Shown here: piece by piece, positions 34,101 through 40,728 of the stretch | Layout of the letters: each line of letters starts with the position of its first letter | How positions within the stretch are numbered: position 1 is the first letter of the stretch | Source: an uncultured Spirochaetaceae bacterium | Lineage (GTDB): Bacteria; Spirochaetota; Spirochaetia; Treponematales; Treponemataceae | Reading direction: 5' to 3' | Assembly (NCBI GenBank): GCA_902799665.1 | Contig: CADCBK010000011.1 | Coordinates: 20,966 to 71,518, forward strand | DNA: 50,553 nt | Program-made: the position numbers and the translations under genes | Notes under the pieces: generated by a model | The model's database searches: none | What the model was told of the DNA's origin: nothing | Seen by the model: the letters and a program-made list of their open reading frames with translations, nothing else

Positions 34101-34711
34101 ACTCTGGAAAGTCTTGGCGCATTTGGCATCCTAATTTTACAGATGACGCGTTCACGTCGCTAGCCCTTGTCAACAACGCGCCGCAATTTTCGATTGACGG
34201 AAACGCCAACGATTCCGGCGTCGTTTTTGACATTTCAAAAGAGCTTTCATCGGCAAACTGGAAAAGCGGCGACCAAGTCTCGTTCCTCTTTAAAATGGGA
34301 GACTATACCGTAGACCACTTTGCCAACGGAACCGCCTATCCCCTTTATGCCGTCCGATTGAAGGACCCCAACGACATAACTTCGCTTGACTTGTGGTCAT
34401 TCAAAATAAGAACGACAAGCTTGCAGCGCGGCGGCGTAAGCATTTTGAACAATGTAATTGACTTGAACAACGGCGAGCATACAGTGATTCAAGTTGACAT
34501 GAAACAATCGGGCAACCTTAATGTTATCGTGATGACGCTTGACGGAAACATCGTGACTTACTTGCGCCACGGACATACGGACGCCGGCACCCACTACTAT
34601 AATTGGAACGGGACCAACAACGGCGGATCAAAGGTGGCCAGAGGCCTCTACTTTGTCCGCGTCATCGGTCCCGGCATAGACGAAACGCGCAAAGTTATGT
34701 GCGTTAAGTAG
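25172..34711 (+). CDS. Giant secreted repeat protein with FlgD-like Ig C-terminus
   Basis: The 3,179-residue protein begins with a signal peptide (SLRLLTLIFFSFAMPVFA). Residues about 75-2050 are low-complexity Gly/Thr/Ala/Ser/Asn repeats (GTITLSG, TNTGTF and similar) expected to form a long beta-helix, as in adhesins. A tryptophan-rich module, W-x-G followed by D/N-W and N-W then a Pro-rich turn, appears three times near residues 26, 622 and 1294. A second, less repetitive half (2050-3080) contains Ig-like segments such as DRTPPAFTMSAVPLGTKQML. The last 95 residues (VIDLNNGEHTVIQVDMKQSG and NWNGTNNGGSKVARGLYFVR) match the FlgD-type Ig fold. No barrel or sortase signal is present. The start is GTG because the nearby ATG is out of frame. 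Role in adhesion or as a surface layer is inferred. A terminator follows immediately. Confidence 0.85.
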   Translation: MKKSLRLLTLIFFSFAMPVFAVNYYWAGGGADNNWTTKENWRTGNESGAVATAYPTTGDTAFIAGDYTVTINQNITVDALNIKKSDDAQFVVTDWTTKFTGSKKLTFGDMDFNRASSTDGVIGTLEIDCEAECTGTLFTHSGTKLLVDGGKKLEADTLTHTATNSTPKSLIQVDGTLQAGTIDLQGGLNVGCNSLAVASSGTVTATNLTWSTNDNYTNTAYPAIDNAGTITLSGNLNATGPASNSGTIKTTGGTLTFKSSVENTGTISATTGDVTFAGAVTGASGTISTTSGNITTSAADASALGKVQSSGGTISNTGSGTVTLAELQMGADTSVTNSTGGALAITKLTGNRAATLTGGTNAITVSSFDGSPTIAVAAGSCALGTGTIAALTVNASASATIAGALTVTGDISNAGTLATNAALTFASDFTNTGTFTQAAGTTVTATGASASFTGNGASLPNFVYAPAATSGTGLAITDTNTITNFSCATANAKIAVNAANSFGTFSATGAGASITLSGAGAFANLSVTSGGGSLTVNAAQTITGNLTLKGTGTGANVLAVTGTGSLNIASNQSAGEYLSVAHTGPAIGGGSYFYTAGNSSFAAAPLYGQDKGWIFLDSPAEFVWTGATSADWAAASNWNYNMVPGLAGSAGVPATVGYPVKIPSAANQPELSGSVSYSISDLTIDTAAASLTLSSTGNVAASGTLTNKGTIYYPSTGRVTNETGTFINDNAQGTVEFTSASGAADLASVQYYNLTINGSGTYTAAGDLTVKHDLKVLAGNTEFNGATSAMTAAFSAGTTISLGDTADDSFTVTGGALDLPDTLGGLSLAGTITASGGITLGHNAVLNANTKFASATSLDAPVNLTGAFTVTTNAALTTSSTNTLTLTNASLENAAAVTDGNIIFEGTTAQSFTPNAASTYQSVTINKTASQFTANAALKAANLSITQSADAMFNGLVTVLTAYADTATAGSIAFNAGCDFTPAATFNTTGMLRLNGAPTACSFAGGLEHTAGSTFLRGALNATDAAITLGATTLAAATTINAGSGAVSINGPLIGAASLTSNGSGALTFGGAVGTPNALAAITVAGPAIVTAPSIRTSGAQEYKSDLTFNADCTVTGPVKMTGAAATLGGTGKATIADFAYAPTDTTGTGLAVAGSNTFTNFTCSTDGAKIAVNAANSFGTFSATGAGASITLSGESAFTNLSVTSGGGTLAVNAAQTVTTLALKGTTGSPLNVTGTGSIALASNQNTGNYLSVAYNGASIGGNYYSAKNSTFDAAPYYGERNHWILLNDAMLFVWTGKNGTDWGTASNWNYNLIPGTAKEHSGVETKAYPVKIPDSPSGARYPIAAKSYTIKDLQIGETPLSSASLTLNIGASESDRDIKTSGTLTNFGTIYYTGTDRITNGTAFINDADIDHKGTVEFATGSAAADLANVAYYNLIVSGNGAFSTTAGNTLTVKNDMAYSGGGSLTVNDAANISNDLTISGTGTFTANAALTVTNALAVSGGNALFNNGADDTTTSAATAAFTTTGSVSLGNTAGDNFKITGGTLTLPQTLGGLTLAGTVTASGGITLSKDAALAAGTTFASATSLGAPVNLTAATGLTVTTNAALTTSATNTLTLTNASLVNTGAVTGGHIIFAETTLKPHQVFTPNTASTYQSVTINKTSGGEFTVNQALNATDFTVTKNGTLTTSAAVNATNFTISDNNVYVANAALAAGSLTITKNGNATFNELATVTASYADTAAAGSIRFAKGCAFTFASPATTFNTTGTLTLNGATNACAFTGGLTHTAGSTSLYGTLNTANAAITLGATSIDAATTIATNGGAATFGATSLNANLAVNSGAGTATFQGTVDGTFALVSNGSGLLTLNGAVGGTTPPTKLTAAGPVAINAATTINGPITGSDSAAINAATSATTITVDGAATSSAPSITTSGLQLYKDNLTFTAPCAVTGTVQAAANVATSAAVTATFANDLWLYTSAAAALGGSGGSLDIKGNLYFAGASKNAAVASNVTAKNVLLLHGTVDIGSAATLASSSGDMILLGAAYDIDDNKDGAAASQVTGLFAYNHASRKKPASYTAAFPTACPDGTTISQPWSGAVTTNAGAKISAGQNFYANGLSSLGSGAWTLLLKDNNLQTSAFAEIYNSTVTNCSANYNVAAAERNTVTSCSKIITARPMIKEAWTVYDDAIYISFKDSNGADILVENSNNEIFAACSSVFNSAGAFAGTYIDADCQNSTNGKGDIAAFYIKSNNKWKTDADGTTVGAAESSNRAGDSSSATIPYLNLPKALAGVYETLRDSSKNRIAHYYSASPDTSAASAVVGKTFTAVVDKCAPVLIQVLTGQELHEDPAAQKDYDAHNFVEFVYSEPVDISGGSTSVLDSDVNIQAAVDLGATTNGSGVTFAGLAAAAGGKVEAALKTGSGSPHSLYRLFSRSAGAAAQNQAARVRVSIAGYVDGTVSTASGTFKNWTGYISSASLPSGSITRISNAFIKDKSPAKNSLAIDSTAGHALPTLLVQSAESELYGPWDVTPPNLAPVRINGTNVWAKPATDASQEYEIVGASYATGTLSAIELHWFDNEPTYTENRQWFSRVGWADASSPTEYASISSYAADARGGSRPDSSSGNATKGGIRYCSLYNANNAFNYAIDGTSVYYNFTQNIKGGAESSLFTYAGDDPGAPSRGTGAEDGLYCKLMLDQTGYNLQTTFVLNFDSNACHVTDLAGNRIQCGKISVKSIDRTPPAFTMSAVPLGTKQMLVIFSKAINTGTLVLYSDPSTHVSVPALDYIPKSLELTSASGTGMQVDHDIPATCLFKTTNATGFVITLKQNAVLDDITKGVFITAKSQGYNYDPLSGIITPMTYIQDTIGNCVVDNSQHAFSDFAVNAVQPQYAYDNSLTDAGAATGYGLYKEGSWAVRDWNAEQENYGTLSAEKEIIMQTTLYDGTSDKSGGLDPSSGQIALGKITAFFDASPDPNSVSAIINKNSGKSWRIWHPNFTDDAFTSLALVNNAPQFSIDGNANDSGVVFDISKELSSANWKSGDQVSFLFKMGDYTVDHFANGTAYPLYAVRLKDPNDITSLDLWSFKIRTTSLQRGGVSILNNVIDLNNGEHTVIQVDMKQSGNLNVIVMTLDGNIVTYLRHGHTDAGTHYYNWNGTNNGGSKVARGLYFVRVIGPGIDETRKVMCVK
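26560..28590 (+). repeat. Internal duplication in the giant gene, unit 1
   Basis: A stretch near 26651 (N-A-A-N-S-F-G-T-F-S-A-T-G-A-G-A-S coding) recurs almost base for base at 28682, an offset of 2,031 bp. Further matched pairs, 27731 with 29921 and 28239 with 30571, are offset by about 2,190 and 2,330 bp, so indels have accumulated. Boundaries are approximate. Confidence 0.75.
28591..31020 (+). repeat. Internal duplication in the giant gene, unit 2
   Basis: Second copy of the 2.0-2.4 kb unit, including the third tryptophan-rich module. Many differences from unit 1 are synonymous or conservative, and several in-frame insertions lengthen it. Boundaries are approximate. Confidence 0.75.
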
Positions 34712-34757
34712 GAACGGTCAAGGCCCGCTACGCTTAAAGCCTTGACTCGTTCCTTTT
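34710..34757 (+). terminator. Intrinsic terminator of the giant gene
   Basis: AGGAACGGTCAAGGC (34710-34724) pairs with GCCTTGACTCGTTCCT (34739-34754) with one mismatch and is followed by TTTT. The stem starts inside the stop codon. A second perfect hairpin, GCGGGTGTA (34758-34766) with TACACCCGC (34777-34785), follows directly. Confidence 0.8.
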
Positions 34758-34792
34758 GCGGGTGTATTTGAAATCATACACCCGCAATAGCG

Positions 34793-34835
34793 ACGGTCGC
34801 GCGCGCATGGCTTGCGCGAACAGCCGTACTATTAG
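34793..34835 (+). repeat. Structured repeat, copy C (partial)
   Basis: TCGCGC (34797-34802) pairs with GCGCGA (34814-34819) around an 11-nt loop, inside an outer ACGG/CCGT stem, then CAGCCG-TACTATTAG. This matches the second half of copies A and B. The variable outer pair is T-A here, C-G in A and A-T in B. No gene follows on this strand; the site lies after the giant gene and just before the 3' end of the convergent PII-like gene. Confidence 0.45.
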
Positions 34836-34836
34836 C

Positions 34837-35187
34837 TTACTTTGCCTTGGCCTTGCTGACAAAGCAGGCGATGCCTTCCATCGGATACTTTTCGCGAATT
34901 TGTTCGGCAAGCTCTATGATTTTTTCGGACTCTTCCTTTGAGCAGTAAACGATAATCATCTCGTTAAGCTGCGGCCAAACCGAGTCTCCCAACTTTGGGT
35001 TTGAAAAGCCCGCGCCAGTAACGCCTGAGATTTTTGTGTAATGGGCGCCGATTCCTTTTTTCTTAAAGCCGTCCATAAAGTCTTCGTCTACGGCGGCGGA
35101 AAGAATGATTTCAACGCGCTTTAACTTGCCGGCCTTAACGCTTGCGTTTTTGCCGGCGCTTTCTTTCTTGATTTTTTTGTCTTTCAT
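34837..35187 (-). CDS. PII-like protein of the RND efflux operon (PG0541-type)
   Basis: The 116-residue protein has a basic N-terminal tail of 20 residues and then a ferredoxin-like sequence, KRVEIILSAAVDEDFMDGF ... HYTKISGVTGAGFSNPKLGD ... NEMIIVYCSKEESEKIIELA, that resembles PII signalling proteins. Small proteins of this kind often accompany RND pumps and have been named transporter-associated PG0541-type; I recall this from memory. It may bind a nucleotide or the metal/drug substrate and tune the pump. It is the last gene of the efflux operon, 12 bp after the pump gene, with GGAGG before its ATG. Confidence 0.68.
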   Translation of the reverse strand: MKDKKIKKESAGKNASVKAGKLKRVEIILSAAVDEDFMDGFKKKGIGAHYTKISGVTGAGFSNPKLGDSVWPQLNEMIIVYCSKEESEKIIELAEQIREKYPMEGIACFVSKAKAK

Positions 35188-35199
35188 TTGCCGCCTCCT

Positions 35200-38100
35200 T
35201 TATTTTTTTTCCTCAAGACGCTTTTGCTTGGTCTCAAGCTTGGCCGCCTTTTTTGCGGCGATGCGCTCGCGGCGGCTGTTAAAGATGTGGTAAACCGCCG
35301 GCATCACGAACAAGGTCATAAGCGAACCGAATGTCATGCCGCCGAATACCGTAAGGGATATCGGCTGCATCGAGGCGCTTCCTTCGCCAGGAAAGAAGGC
35401 CATCGGCATCAAAGAAATTACAGTCGTAAGCGTTGACATCAAAATCGGGCGCAAGCGGTTCCTGGCCGCCTCGACGCAGGCCTCGTCCAACGAGTAGCCT
35501 CGCTTTCGCAGCAAGTTGGTGTAGTCAACCAAAACGATGCCGTTGTTTACAATCGTTCCGACCAAAACCAAAATGCCCATTACAGTAACTATGCTAAGCT
35601 GGTTTCTAGTCAAAGCGTAAATCGCCATAACGCCGATAAACGAAAGCGGAAGCGTGAACAAAACGATAAAGGGATCCAAAAGCGACTCAAACTGGCTGGC
35701 CATTACAACGAATACCAAAATCGCCGCCATCAAGATGATCGCGCCAAAGTTCACGACGGCCTTCATCATTTCTTCATAATCGCCCGAAATGTTTATGCGG
35801 ACGTTTTCGTCGGCGGGAATGTTGTCGTTGATAATCTTTGTAAGTCCCTTTTGAATTTTGTCGAGCGAAACGCCAGTCTTAGGCTTTGTCGAAATGTGGA
35901 TGATGCGCGACTGGTTTTCGCGGCGAATCGTAACCGGCGCCAAAGACTGGTCGTAATGCGCGAAGCTCGAAAGCGGAACGCGCAAGCCTTGGGAATTCAC
36001 GACAGAGATTTTATCCAAGTCGTCCAAGGCCGATGTGTCCTTCTTTGCAAGGCGGACGATTACGTCGATGTCGTTTCCTTTGTCGGTGTAGCGGCTGGCC
36101 GTCGTTCCGTTAATTGCGCCGCGGATTTCGGCTCCTACATTGTAAATGTTCAAGCCAAGCTCGTACATCTTGGCGCGGTCAACAACGATTTCCGCCTGCG
36201 GAAGTCCGTCTTCCAAGTCGCTTGAAACTTCCGTCACTAAATCGCCGGCCTGCTCCTTTAAGAGCTTTTCAATCTTGCGGCTGGTGTCGCGCAAAAGGTT
36301 CAAGTCGTTGCACTTGATGTTCACCGACATGCCGCCTGACGAAGCGTTGTTGCTGTTAGTGCCAAATTTCATGTTGGCGCCAGGGAACATGTTAAAGTAT
36401 TTGCGCAATTTTTCCTTCGCGCTCTTTACGTTGTCCCAACCTTTTTCGCGCTTGCTTTCTTCGTAAAAGGCGAATACGACTGTCGCGTTGTTCGTTCCCT
36501 TGTCGGACGACCACATGCCCGAACCGCCCGTCATAATCGCGGTGTATTTGACGCCCTTCAAATCCTGCGAGGCCGTGGCCTGCAAGGATTCCGCCACTTG
36601 GTTTGTCACGTCAAGCGTCGTTCCCTTGGGCATTTCCAGCTCAACTTGAACGACATTGCTTCCCGCTTCCGGCATAAAGATAAAGCCTACAAACTTTACG
36701 GTAAAAATCGAAAGAACGAACAAAACAATCAAGACTAAAATGCAAAGCTTTTTGTGGGCCAAAACAAAGCGGACTTTGTTGGCGTAAGCGTCGTCAAGGT
36801 TTTTGAAAAACTTGTTGAACAAACGGTTGACGCTTGCAAGCGCTCCTGTATGATTCAAGTCCGCGTTCTTGCTGATTTTAAGATAGCTTGAAGTCAATAC
36901 AGGAACAAGCGCGATGGCTACAATCAAAGAGCACATTAATGAGAAAATGATTGTCCACGCAAGGCTGTCAAAAATCTGGCCCATCATTCCAAGCTTTTTG
37001 TGGAACATAATCATCGGCAAGAAGATGCACACAGAAGTCAAAGTCGAAGCTGTGATTGAAGTTACCATTTCTTGCGAACCAAGAACGGCGGCGACTTTCG
37101 GCTTGGCGCCGCGCTGGATGTAAGCGTAGATGTTTTCCAAAACTACGATTGAGTTGTCTACCAACATGCCGATGCCCAAAAGCAAGCCGGCCATACTGAT
37201 CATGTTGATAGTGATTCCCTTAAAGTACATCAAGAAGAGCGTGATGCAGACGGAAATCGGAATCGCCAAACCGATGATGATTGTGCTTTTGAACGAGCGC
37301 AAGAAAACAAGCAAAACCAAAATCGCCAAGAAAGCGCCTTGGATTACCGACTTGACGACTTCGCTGATTGTTTGTTCGATGATGTCCGTCGTGTTGTAAA
37401 CTTCAGTCATGCTTACGTCGTTGGGAAGGTTTGACTGAATGCTGGCAAACGCATTGCGGACGTTTTTGGCGGCGGTTACGGAGTTCTTTCCGCTCTGCTT
37501 TTGAACGGTCATAATTACGCACGACTCGTTGTCAACAGACGCCAATGAGTCTTCGTCCTTATAGCCTTCGTAAACGTCGGCCACGTCGCGCAAAAGAACA
37601 GTCTTCATCTCAACGCCGCCGCCAAGTCCGTAGCTTGAGGCCTTGTAAGAGATTACGGTGTTCTTCAAATCCTCGACGCTTTGGTACTTTCCGCTAGTCT
37701 TAATCGAATAGTTTGTGTCGCCGCTGGTAATCGTTCCGCCGGCGCTTTGGATGTTTTGCGCTCCGATCATTTGCGCCACGGTACTGATGCTAAGGCCGTA
37801 AGCTTCCAAGCGGTCGCGGGGAATGTCTACGTTAATCGATTTTTGGCGGCCGCCCATAATGTTGGCGCTGGCGATTCCGTCAAGCTGTTCCAAGCGCGGC
37901 TGAACGATGTCCTTTGCGTAGTCGCGCAACTCTTCCGGCGTTCGGTTTCCCTTCAAGGCCAAAACCATAATCGGCATCATCGAAGGGTCCATTTTCATAA
38001 TGATCGGGCTGTCCGCGTCGTCGGGAAGATACGAGCGGACAATGTCTATTTTGTCTCGTATTTCTCCCGTCGCCGCGTCAAGGTTTGTGCCGTACTCAAG

Positions 38101-38382
38101 CTCCAAAATCACAAGGCTGTTTCCGTTGGAAGAGTAGGATTGCAATTTCTTAAGTCCGCTTACGCCCGAAAGCGATGATTCCAAAGTTCGAGTGATGCTC
38201 TGCTCGATTTCTTCCGGGCCCGTGTTTGAATAGCTTGTGTAAACAATGATGTATGGAATGTCCATGTCCGGGTACATGTCAACCGGCAAATTGAACACGC
38301 AGTAAATGCCAAGCGCGATTACAGTCAAAAAGCAAAGCAGCGTCGTAACCGGCTTGTTAACGCATCTTTCAGAAAAAGTCAT
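35200..38382 (-). CDS. RND-family efflux transporter, inner-membrane pump
   Basis: This 1,060-residue AcrB/MexB-like protein has two repeats of six helices and large periplasmic loops. The start (RCVNKPVTTLLCFLTVIALGIY) is the usual first helix. Helix 4 carries AGLLLGIGMLVDNSIVVLEN with the proton-relay Asp, and the C-terminal half has GILVLVGTIVNNGIVLVDYTN. It uses the proton gradient to expel hydrophobic or drug-like molecules through a tripartite complex with the MFP and TolC proteins encoded just upstream. It is not of the heavy-metal CusA type because the DD/E signature is absent. The C-terminal tail is basic. Substrate is unknown. Spacing of 3 bp from the MFP gene indicates one operon. 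Confidence 0.92.
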   Translation of the reverse strand: MTFSERCVNKPVTTLLCFLTVIALGIYCVFNLPVDMYPDMDIPYIIVYTSYSNTGPEEIEQSITRTLESSLSGVSGLKKLQSYSSNGNSLVILELEYGTNLDAATGEIRDKIDIVRSYLPDDADSPIIMKMDPSMMPIMVLALKGNRTPEELRDYAKDIVQPRLEQLDGIASANIMGGRQKSINVDIPRDRLEAYGLSISTVAQMIGAQNIQSAGGTITSGDTNYSIKTSGKYQSVEDLKNTVISYKASSYGLGGGVEMKTVLLRDVADVYEGYKDEDSLASVDNESCVIMTVQKQSGKNSVTAAKNVRNAFASIQSNLPNDVSMTEVYNTTDIIEQTISEVVKSVIQGAFLAILVLLVFLRSFKSTIIIGLAIPISVCITLFLMYFKGITINMISMAGLLLGIGMLVDNSIVVLENIYAYIQRGAKPKVAAVLGSQEMVTSITASTLTSVCIFLPMIMFHKKLGMMGQIFDSLAWTIIFSLMCSLIVAIALVPVLTSSYLKISKNADLNHTGALASVNRLFNKFFKNLDDAYANKVRFVLAHKKLCILVLIVLFVLSIFTVKFVGFIFMPEAGSNVVQVELEMPKGTTLDVTNQVAESLQATASQDLKGVKYTAIMTGGSGMWSSDKGTNNATVVFAFYEESKREKGWDNVKSAKEKLRKYFNMFPGANMKFGTNSNNASSGGMSVNIKCNDLNLLRDTSRKIEKLLKEQAGDLVTEVSSDLEDGLPQAEIVVDRAKMYELGLNIYNVGAEIRGAINGTTASRYTDKGNDIDVIVRLAKKDTSALDDLDKISVVNSQGLRVPLSSFAHYDQSLAPVTIRRENQSRIIHISTKPKTGVSLDKIQKGLTKIINDNIPADENVRINISGDYEEMMKAVVNFGAIILMAAILVFVVMASQFESLLDPFIVLFTLPLSFIGVMAIYALTRNQLSIVTVMGILVLVGTIVNNGIVLVDYTNLLRKRGYSLDEACVEAARNRLRPILMSTLTTVISLMPMAFFPGEGSASMQPISLTVFGGMTFGSLMTLFVMPAVYHIFNSRRERIAAKKAAKLETKQKRLEEKK

Positions 38383-38385
38383 ATT

Positions 38386-39309
38386 TTACTCCTGCACCGC
38401 AACGATGTTAACGCTGGCGCCGTCGTTCAAAAGGTTCTGGCCCTTGACTACGATTTCGTCTCCGGCGATAAGGCCCTTTGTGATTTCAGTCTTGTTGTCA
38501 ACCACAATTCCCTGCTCCACCGCGCAAAGCTTTACCTTGGCCGGCGTGTCTCCGTTCTTTTGAGAAGAGATGACGAACAAGTAAGGAGAGCCTTCGCGGG
38601 TTACAATCGCTCCGGCAGGAACGACAATCGCGTCCTTAATGCTTTCTGTGATAAGGCGGACGCGGGCGTACATTCCGGCTTTGATTCTGTTGTCCGGCGG
38701 ATTGATCTTAAGCTTTACGCTCATCGTGCGGCTAGACTTGTCCAATACCGGGCTGACTTCAAAAACTTTCGCCTTGAACTCAACTCCGGGATAAGCGTCA
38801 AATGTCACGACGGCAGTTTGTCCCAAGCTGATGCGGCTGATAAAACGCTCGGCGACGCTTACCTTGATTTCAAGCTCGTCGGTGGAAGCGATTTCGGCGA
38901 TTACAGTCGCCTGCGAAACCATCGTTCCTATTGTAGGAATGAACGAAATGACGCGGCCTGAAATCGGCGCCTTTACAGGGCTCGCGCTGTAGTCCATGCC
39001 GGGACGGCTTGCGTCAACGTAAGCCAAAACTTGGTTTTTGCTTACCATTTGGCCGACGTTCACCATCGTGCGCGAAATTTTACCGGCCATGTCAGGCAAG
39101 GCGGCGACCGAAGAAACGGCCGCGACGTCTCCGCCAAACTCCAAGTATTCGTCAAGGTTTCCGGCCTTTGTCTTGTAAGTGTTGACGGCGAACAAGGCCT
39201 CCACTTCGCCCTCTTCCTTTTTGTCATTGCCGTCATTCTTCTTGCAGCCGGCAAAGAGCAGAGCCGCCAGCAAAGCGGCCGCCATGATTTTAATTCCAGT
39301 CTTTTTCAT
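38386..39309 (-). CDS. RND efflux membrane-fusion lipoprotein
   Basis: The 307-residue periplasmic adaptor has a lipoprotein signal peptide ending in the lipobox LLFAGC. The biotinyl-lipoyl-like halves are AALPDMAGKISRTMVNVGQMV and KAPISGRVISFIPTIGTMVS, and the beta-barrel domain is SVAERFISRISLGQTAVVTF. The membrane-proximal domain contains NRIKAGMYARVRL. The coiled-coil hairpin between the lipoyl halves is very short, so contact with TolC may differ from AcrA. The ATG at 39309 is chosen because GGAGG lies 5 nt before it. It is followed by the pump gene 3 bp later. Confidence 0.9.
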   Translation of the reverse strand: MKKTGIKIMAAALLAALLFAGCKKNDGNDKKEEGEVEALFAVNTYKTKAGNLDEYLEFGGDVAAVSSVAALPDMAGKISRTMVNVGQMVSKNQVLAYVDASRPGMDYSASPVKAPISGRVISFIPTIGTMVSQATVIAEIASTDELEIKVSVAERFISRISLGQTAVVTFDAYPGVEFKAKVFEVSPVLDKSSRTMSVKLKINPPDNRIKAGMYARVRLITESIKDAIVVPAGAIVTREGSPYLFVISSQKNGDTPAKVKLCAVEQGIVVDNKTEITKGLIAGDEIVVKGQNLLNDGASVNIVAVQE

Positions 39310-39324
39310 ATCTTCCTCCAATCC

Positions 39325-40728
39325 TTATTCTTTATATGATGACAAGTCTGCGTTCAATGTGTATTCCAAATCCATCAAGGCCGAAATGTAGTTGAACTTT
39401 TGGTTAAGCTGTCCAAGCTTGGCTTGGTTCAACTGGCTTTCAGAATCGCGCAAGTCCAAAAGCTCCGTGGTTCCGTTTCTGTAAGAGCGGGCGCTTGAAT
39501 CGTAGGCGCGTTGCGCGAGAGTGATGTTGCGGCCCATCGAATCAATTTGCTCGCGCGCTTGGTTCAATGTGTCCACAGCTTTCATTACCTGAACCTTTTG
39601 GTTTTCCTTTAATATCTCCATCTTAAGCTCAAGCTTTTTTAGGTTGGCCTTTATGTCGGCCGCCTTTTGACGGTTGGCGCTAAAGGGAAGCATGTCGGTC
39701 AAATTCCACACGAGCGAGGCCGCGAATTTTCCCTGGTCCCTCCATTTTGAATCATCGCTGACAAACGTTTTCATCGGCTGGTAGTTGTAGCTTAAGACCA
39801 AAGCCGGAGTGTAGCTTGAAAGGTCCAAGGCTGACAAGTTGAGCTTCAACGATTCTATAGAGCCTCTTAGGTTTTGATAGTCCAAGCTGTTGTCGGCGTA
39901 CTTTTCCAAAAGCTCGTCGCTTTTGACATCGACAAAGCTTGGCTCAATCGAGCCTTCAAGCTGAATTTTCGTTCCAACCGGAAGGCCGATCAAAAACACA
40001 AAATTGTTCATCGCTTGGTTCAATGACTGTTGCGCGCTCTCAACCTCTGGCTTTTGGTTTTCGTATGTGACTTGCGCGTTAAGCAAGCGCAGTTCCGGAA
40101 TCAGGCCGTTTTTGTAGTTGACTTCCGCTTGCGCGGCGCGCTGGCGGGCGTTTTCCAAAGTCGCTTTTTTCACGTCAAGGCTTTCCTGCTGCAGCAAAAG
40201 GCCGTAAAACAATTTCTTGATGTTCATAAGCGTTTGCTTTTGGCTCTGCTCCCAAGTGATTTTTCCGCACTCGTAGTCAACCTTTGCGGCGCGTATTTTG
40301 CCGATGTATGCCAAGCTCAAATTGAGCGACGCGCTAACTTCGCCGACAAGCGCCCAATGGTATTTTTCTTTTTCGGAAATAAGATCTTGTGGAACATAGG
40401 GCTGTCCTGTAACAAGAGACGCCAACTGGCCCAAGCCGTTGGCCATGCCTATCATGGCATTCGCTTGGGACAAATCCAATTCAGTTGTTCTGGCCGCCGA
40501 AAAACTGGCTTGAACCTTGGGCAAAAAAACGTTCCAAGAATACTGGGAGGCGCGTTTTTTCATCTCCAAGTCAATCTCGGCGCTCTTAAGGGTCTTGCTG
40601 TTTTCCTTCGCAAGCTCAACGGCCCGCTCGACCGTAAGCGTCATAACTTTTTCTTGCTCTTGCTCCTGCGCGAAGGCCGGAACAAAAATCATTGCCGCAA
40701 ACGCGAGCGACGCGAAAAGTTTTTTCAT
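39325..40728 (-). CDS. TolC-family outer-membrane efflux protein
   Basis: The 467-residue protein has a signal peptide (LFASLAFAAMIFVPAFAQ). It then shows the two-fold repeat of TolC: LTVERAVELAKENSKTLKSAEID, QAEVNYKNGLIPELRLLNAQ, and in the second half SYRNGTTELLDLRDSESQLNQAK, each a helix pair of the tunnel. Strand segments such as LVGEVSASLNLSLAYIGKIRA would build the barrel. It provides the outer-membrane exit for the RND pump. Its start overlaps the regulator's stop codon by four bases (ATGA), so translation is coupled. Length is typical. Confidence 0.92.
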   Translation of the reverse strand: MKKLFASLAFAAMIFVPAFAQEQEQEKVMTLTVERAVELAKENSKTLKSAEIDLEMKKRASQYSWNVFLPKVQASFSAARTTELDLSQANAMIGMANGLGQLASLVTGQPYVPQDLISEKEKYHWALVGEVSASLNLSLAYIGKIRAAKVDYECGKITWEQSQKQTLMNIKKLFYGLLLQQESLDVKKATLENARQRAAQAEVNYKNGLIPELRLLNAQVTYENQKPEVESAQQSLNQAMNNFVFLIGLPVGTKIQLEGSIEPSFVDVKSDELLEKYADNSLDYQNLRGSIESLKLNLSALDLSSYTPALVLSYNYQPMKTFVSDDSKWRDQGKFAASLVWNLTDMLPFSANRQKAADIKANLKKLELKMEILKENQKVQVMKAVDTLNQAREQIDSMGRNITLAQRAYDSSARSYRNGTTELLDLRDSESQLNQAKLGQLNQKFNYISALMDLEYTLNADLSSYKE

